A stretch of 47,812 nucleotides of DNA, taken from contig GG745341.1 in NCBI GenBank assembly GCA_000151295.1, positions 818,333 through 866,144 on the forward strand. Reading direction: 5' to 3'. This document shows positions 45,501 through 47,812 of the stretch, one piece after another. Origin of the DNA: Allomyces macrogynus ATCC 38327 (Eukaryota; Blastocladiomycota; Blastocladiomycetes; Blastocladiales; Blastocladiaceae). A program made the translations under genes and the position numbers. Under the pieces are notes generated by a model. It was given only the letters and a program-made list of their open reading frames with translations. It made no database searches and had not been told where the DNA came from. The stretch's first letter is position 1; each line of letters starts with the position of its first letter.

Positions 45501-46547
45501 ATGATGCAGGAGTGGATGAGCGCCGGGTCGTCGATGACCGCGCGGTCCGGGACGGTCGGCCCCACGCGGCAAGTCTCACCAATGTCGCTGTCAAGGCGGC
45601 TCACGGACGGGCCCGCGACGATGTCCGTGCCCACCGTGCACGGCGGCGGCGGCGGCGGGACCAGCAATACGTCCAATGCATCCCTGCTCACGACGGTCCT
45701 GGACGAATCGACCATGGCCAGCGACCGGGCACCGTCGCGCGGCGTCTCCACGTCGTCATCGGGCGCTGTCGAGGCTGGGAGTAATGGCGGCGACACGCTG
45801 GCGGATTTGCCGATGCCCGTGGGCACCCCGCCGGTGGTCTCGTCGATGCCAGCACTGGAAGTGACCAACGAGGACGGGTTATTGTCGGCAGGTATGTCGG
45901 AAGACTCGTTGGGCGAACTCGTGCCGGTGCCGCGATCTACGGTGGCTGACGATGCAAGCGGAGCGAGCGCGCCAGTCGCGGTCGTGCAGTGCGACGTGAC
46001 AGTGCTCTCGTCGCTCGACTCGATTGCGGGGCCGGCGCCGGTTATGGACTTGCCGATGGTGGGCGTTTCGACGTCGAGTTCGGCGTCGGCCGATTCAGTG
46101 ACGTCCAGCGGCGGGGATGGGGTCGCGGGTGGGGGCGGGCTCACGACGAGCGACAGCCACGGAGTGCTGGCGATTCCGTCCATGACGTCGATGAATGTTA
46201 CCTCCGAGTACGATTCTGACGAGGAATCGAGCCTGGCAGGGAGCGACGTGAGCGGGTCCGACAAGGACGACGACAACGAGGATGACGACCAGCAGCGGCG
46301 AGGATCAGTGCTACCGCAAGTGACGCGAATCGGTGGAGGGCGCAGCAGCAGTGTATCCAGCGAAGGGACGCCGGTGGCTAGCACCAAGCCTGCAGCCGCA
46401 GAAGCATGGACGTCGTCGGCCATTGTACCGGCGGTGAGACGCGTCGCGTCGCAGCACGAGTCCCCCGAGTCGCTTGATTCGCTCGACCTGGAAGGCACGC
46501 CCGTGCAGGACTTGGAGTTGGTCACGACGTCCGAGCTGGACGACTGA
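39507..46547 (+). CDS. PAG1: Cell morphogenesis protein PAG1 / Furry / Tao3 homologue
   Basis: Exons 39507-39866, 39940-40182, 40265-40395, 40473-40553, 40632-40749, 40816-43802 and 43868-46547 give 2199 aa; all six introns (65-82 nt) keep phase. Furry-type proteins are giant HEAT/armadillo-like scaffolds that act with NDR kinases (Cbk1/Orb6 in the RAM/MOR network) in polarised growth. Family marks are WCLEQVFEKFVALTENKLEV, IMFCRALIEVIRGVGKG, FVKIKIYPMDALEE, NVPTWSGFVESVFPKVQKM, LLTCLLNASRANFFHKNW and FPSGRRSINPLEVPLSLFIH. After about residue 1830 the tail is Ser/Thr/acidic and probably disordered. The start is the first in-frame ATG; the frame is open further 5' but without another ATG. A canonical AATAAA follows the stop. 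Confidence 0.95.
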
Positions 46548-46820
46548 TTGAGATTGAATAAAAATCGGCTGGTCCAAGAGTTTTTGGTCGGTGATATTGT
46601 TTTGGGCCCCATTTTTCTCTTGTTGGTCGAACCGTCTTTCTGTCCGTGCCCCAAAAGGGATTCGCTTGACATAAAACTCTTGTCGCCGTGGCTATGGGAT
46701 AGCATGCGTGTGAATGAATATGTATGAAAAAATACATTATATCGTTTGAATCGCCCGCCGCAGTCGTGGTTGGGATATAACCGACCAGTCACCCCCTCGC
46801 CCAGTTGCCTCCACTCCACT
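46548..46820. other. Convergent 3' spacer PAG1 / phosphodiesterase
   Basis: This 273-bp AT-rich spacer separates two convergent stop codons. Besides the PAG1 poly(A) hexamer it contains T-rich and ATACATTATAT-like stretches that may serve 3' end formation of the minus-strand gene. Confidence 0.5.
46557..46562 (+). terminator. Poly(A) signal AATAAA for PAG1
   Basis: A canonical AATAAA begins 10 bp after the PAG1 stop codon. It is the only perfect hexamer I found placed right after a stop in the window. Confidence 0.6.
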
Positions 46821-47812
46821 CTACACGCCCGGCTGCCCGGGCCCCTTGTTCACGAGCAATCGCGCCGACTCGGACGAGTCCGGCTCGCCGCGACTCGGAA
46901 TCGCGCCGGTCGACTGCCCCGCGCTCTCCGGGACCAACGGCGCGTCCCCGCCGAGTTTCTTCATGTCCCCATCCGCGTCCTCGAACACATCGAGCCTTGA
47001 CGCTGACCGCACCGTATCTCTCTCCGCCGTCACGGGCGTTTCGGCAATCGGCGGCGGCGTGACGCGCATGACGCTGGTAATCCCAGCGGCTTTCCGCTGT
47101 TCCCAAAACTCGACGTTCGATCTCAAGTGCGCCATTTGTACGGGGATCGGGCACACCTGGTGCACCGACTCGTAGAGCGGCTTGCAGATAAACCCAATGA
47201 ACCCGAGCTGACACCCGGGGTAGTTGGCCGCGTGCCGGTCCATGAACGGCGAGATCGGCAGGCCGAGTCGTCGTTCCTCGTCGCCCTGTGCGAAAAACTC
47301 GGCCATGATGCGCTGCGTCCACTCGAGATAGAGACCGACTAGGAACGTCAAACGAGTCAGCACGAGGTCCCATCCGCGCACGCGCATCTCAAATGGGTGG
47401 AGAAGGTCCGCAAGGTTCGCAACGTACGCTCTTTCGACGGATTCGACACGTCGCTGGCCTTGATGATAATCTTCCACAGCACCTGCCGGTCGTCCTTGTT
47501 ACTTGCCGGATTGAAGTGCTCGATCCGGGCCTTGAACGAACCGAGCAGCGCCAAATGCTGCTGCAAATCCGTGGCCAGCACCAAATCCACGACCAACGCG
47601 CGGAAATCCTTGCGCGCCTCCTGCGTCCACTCGGCCGTGAAATTGTACTCGTCCTGTTTGAGCACCGCAAACGCCGACGCGAGATGATGGTTTTCGAGGA
47701 CCGACCGATCATTGTATAGCGTGGCCTTGTGGTCGCCCGTGGAAATCAAGAACAGGTTGTTCACGCCCGGGTAAATGGTGATCGTGAATAATCCGCGGCA
47801 AAGTAGATCGCC
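46821..47812 (-). CDS. Class I 3',5'-cyclic-nucleotide phosphodiesterase, 3' part (runs off the right edge)
   Basis: Two exons are seen on the minus strand, up to 47428 and 47338-46821, joined by removing the 89-nt intron 47339-47427 (donor GTACGT). Conserved blocks are YPGVNNLFLISTGDHKATLY, YNDRSVLENHHLASAF with the metal-binding histidine pair, KIIIKASDVSNPSKE with the metal aspartate, and EWTQRIMAEFFAQGDEERRL followed by GLPISPFMDRHAANYPG. The purine-clamp glutamine/phenylalanine lies in GCQLGFIGFICKPLYE. About 110 polar residues follow the catalytic domain. The enzyme hydrolyses cAMP and/or cGMP. The 5' part lies outside. At the edge the HD metal-binding motif appears broken across frames (see findings). 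With the GPCR in the same window, a second-messenger context is possible but not shown. Confidence 0.9.

Noticed and set aside
1..47812. tRNA, rRNA or mobile elements
   Set aside because: I saw no cloverleaf-like A/B boxes, no rRNA-like stretch, no terminal inverted repeats and no transposase or reverse-transcriptase motifs. A covariance-model scan would be needed to exclude small RNAs.

Overview
The window reads as nuclear DNA of a GC-rich, intron-bearing fungus. It is most likely a zoosporic (flagellated), early-diverging lineage such as Blastocladiomycota. The reasons are dense eukaryotic genes with many short GT-AG introns (about 61-121 nt, donors often GTACGT), fungal-type PRP38, SEC16 and PAG1/Furry genes, a class C GPCR with an extracellular periplasmic-binding-like domain, and an androglobin gene, a family linked to cilia. 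The taxon is an inference; no marker gene is present.

Layout, left to right. A class C GPCR (-, about 738-5101) follows about 0.7 kb without a clear gene. The TBCK pseudokinase/TBC/rhodanese gene (-, 5510-8743) is divergent from COQ2 (+, 9079-10269), the ubiquinone prenyltransferase. A five-exon androglobin (+, 10580-15761) converges on PRP38 (-, 15889 to about 17188). Next is a proline-rich gene with a JHY-like motif (-, 17381 to about 19345), then a possible small two-exon gene (+, 19844-20204). SZT2 (+, 20608-28101) converges on SEC16 (-, 28355-35812). SEC16 is divergent from a mitochondrial NME6-type nucleoside diphosphate kinase (+, 36197-36953). Then come a secreted Cys-rich, Ser/Thr-rich, probably GPI-anchored protein (+, 37573-38317), a TPR gene (-, 38826-39200), PAG1/Furry (+, 39507-46547), and the 3' part of a class I cyclic-nucleotide phosphodiesterase (-, 46821 to beyond the right edge).

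I rebuilt gene models by joining frames at GT/AG sites whose phase restores a recognisable family alignment. The resulting open frames are phase-consistent for all complete genes except the 5' ends of PRP38 and the JHY-like gene, the tail of the GPCR and the 3' end of the TPR gene.

Themes: signalling (GPCR, phosphodiesterase), nutrient/TORC1 control (SZT2, TBCK), secretion (SEC16), polarity (PAG1), and probable flagellar biology (androglobin, JHY-like gene). These are ordinary single genes, not an operon or a transferred island. The most notable observation is that the androglobin aligns along nearly its whole length with the animal protein as I recall it, but the permuted globin domain and the IQ motif are missing. 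Other points are very small exons (14, 21 and 36 nt), a 25-bp tandem duplication that copies a 3' splice site, and an apparent frame disruption in the metal-binding HD motif of the phosphodiesterase at the window edge.
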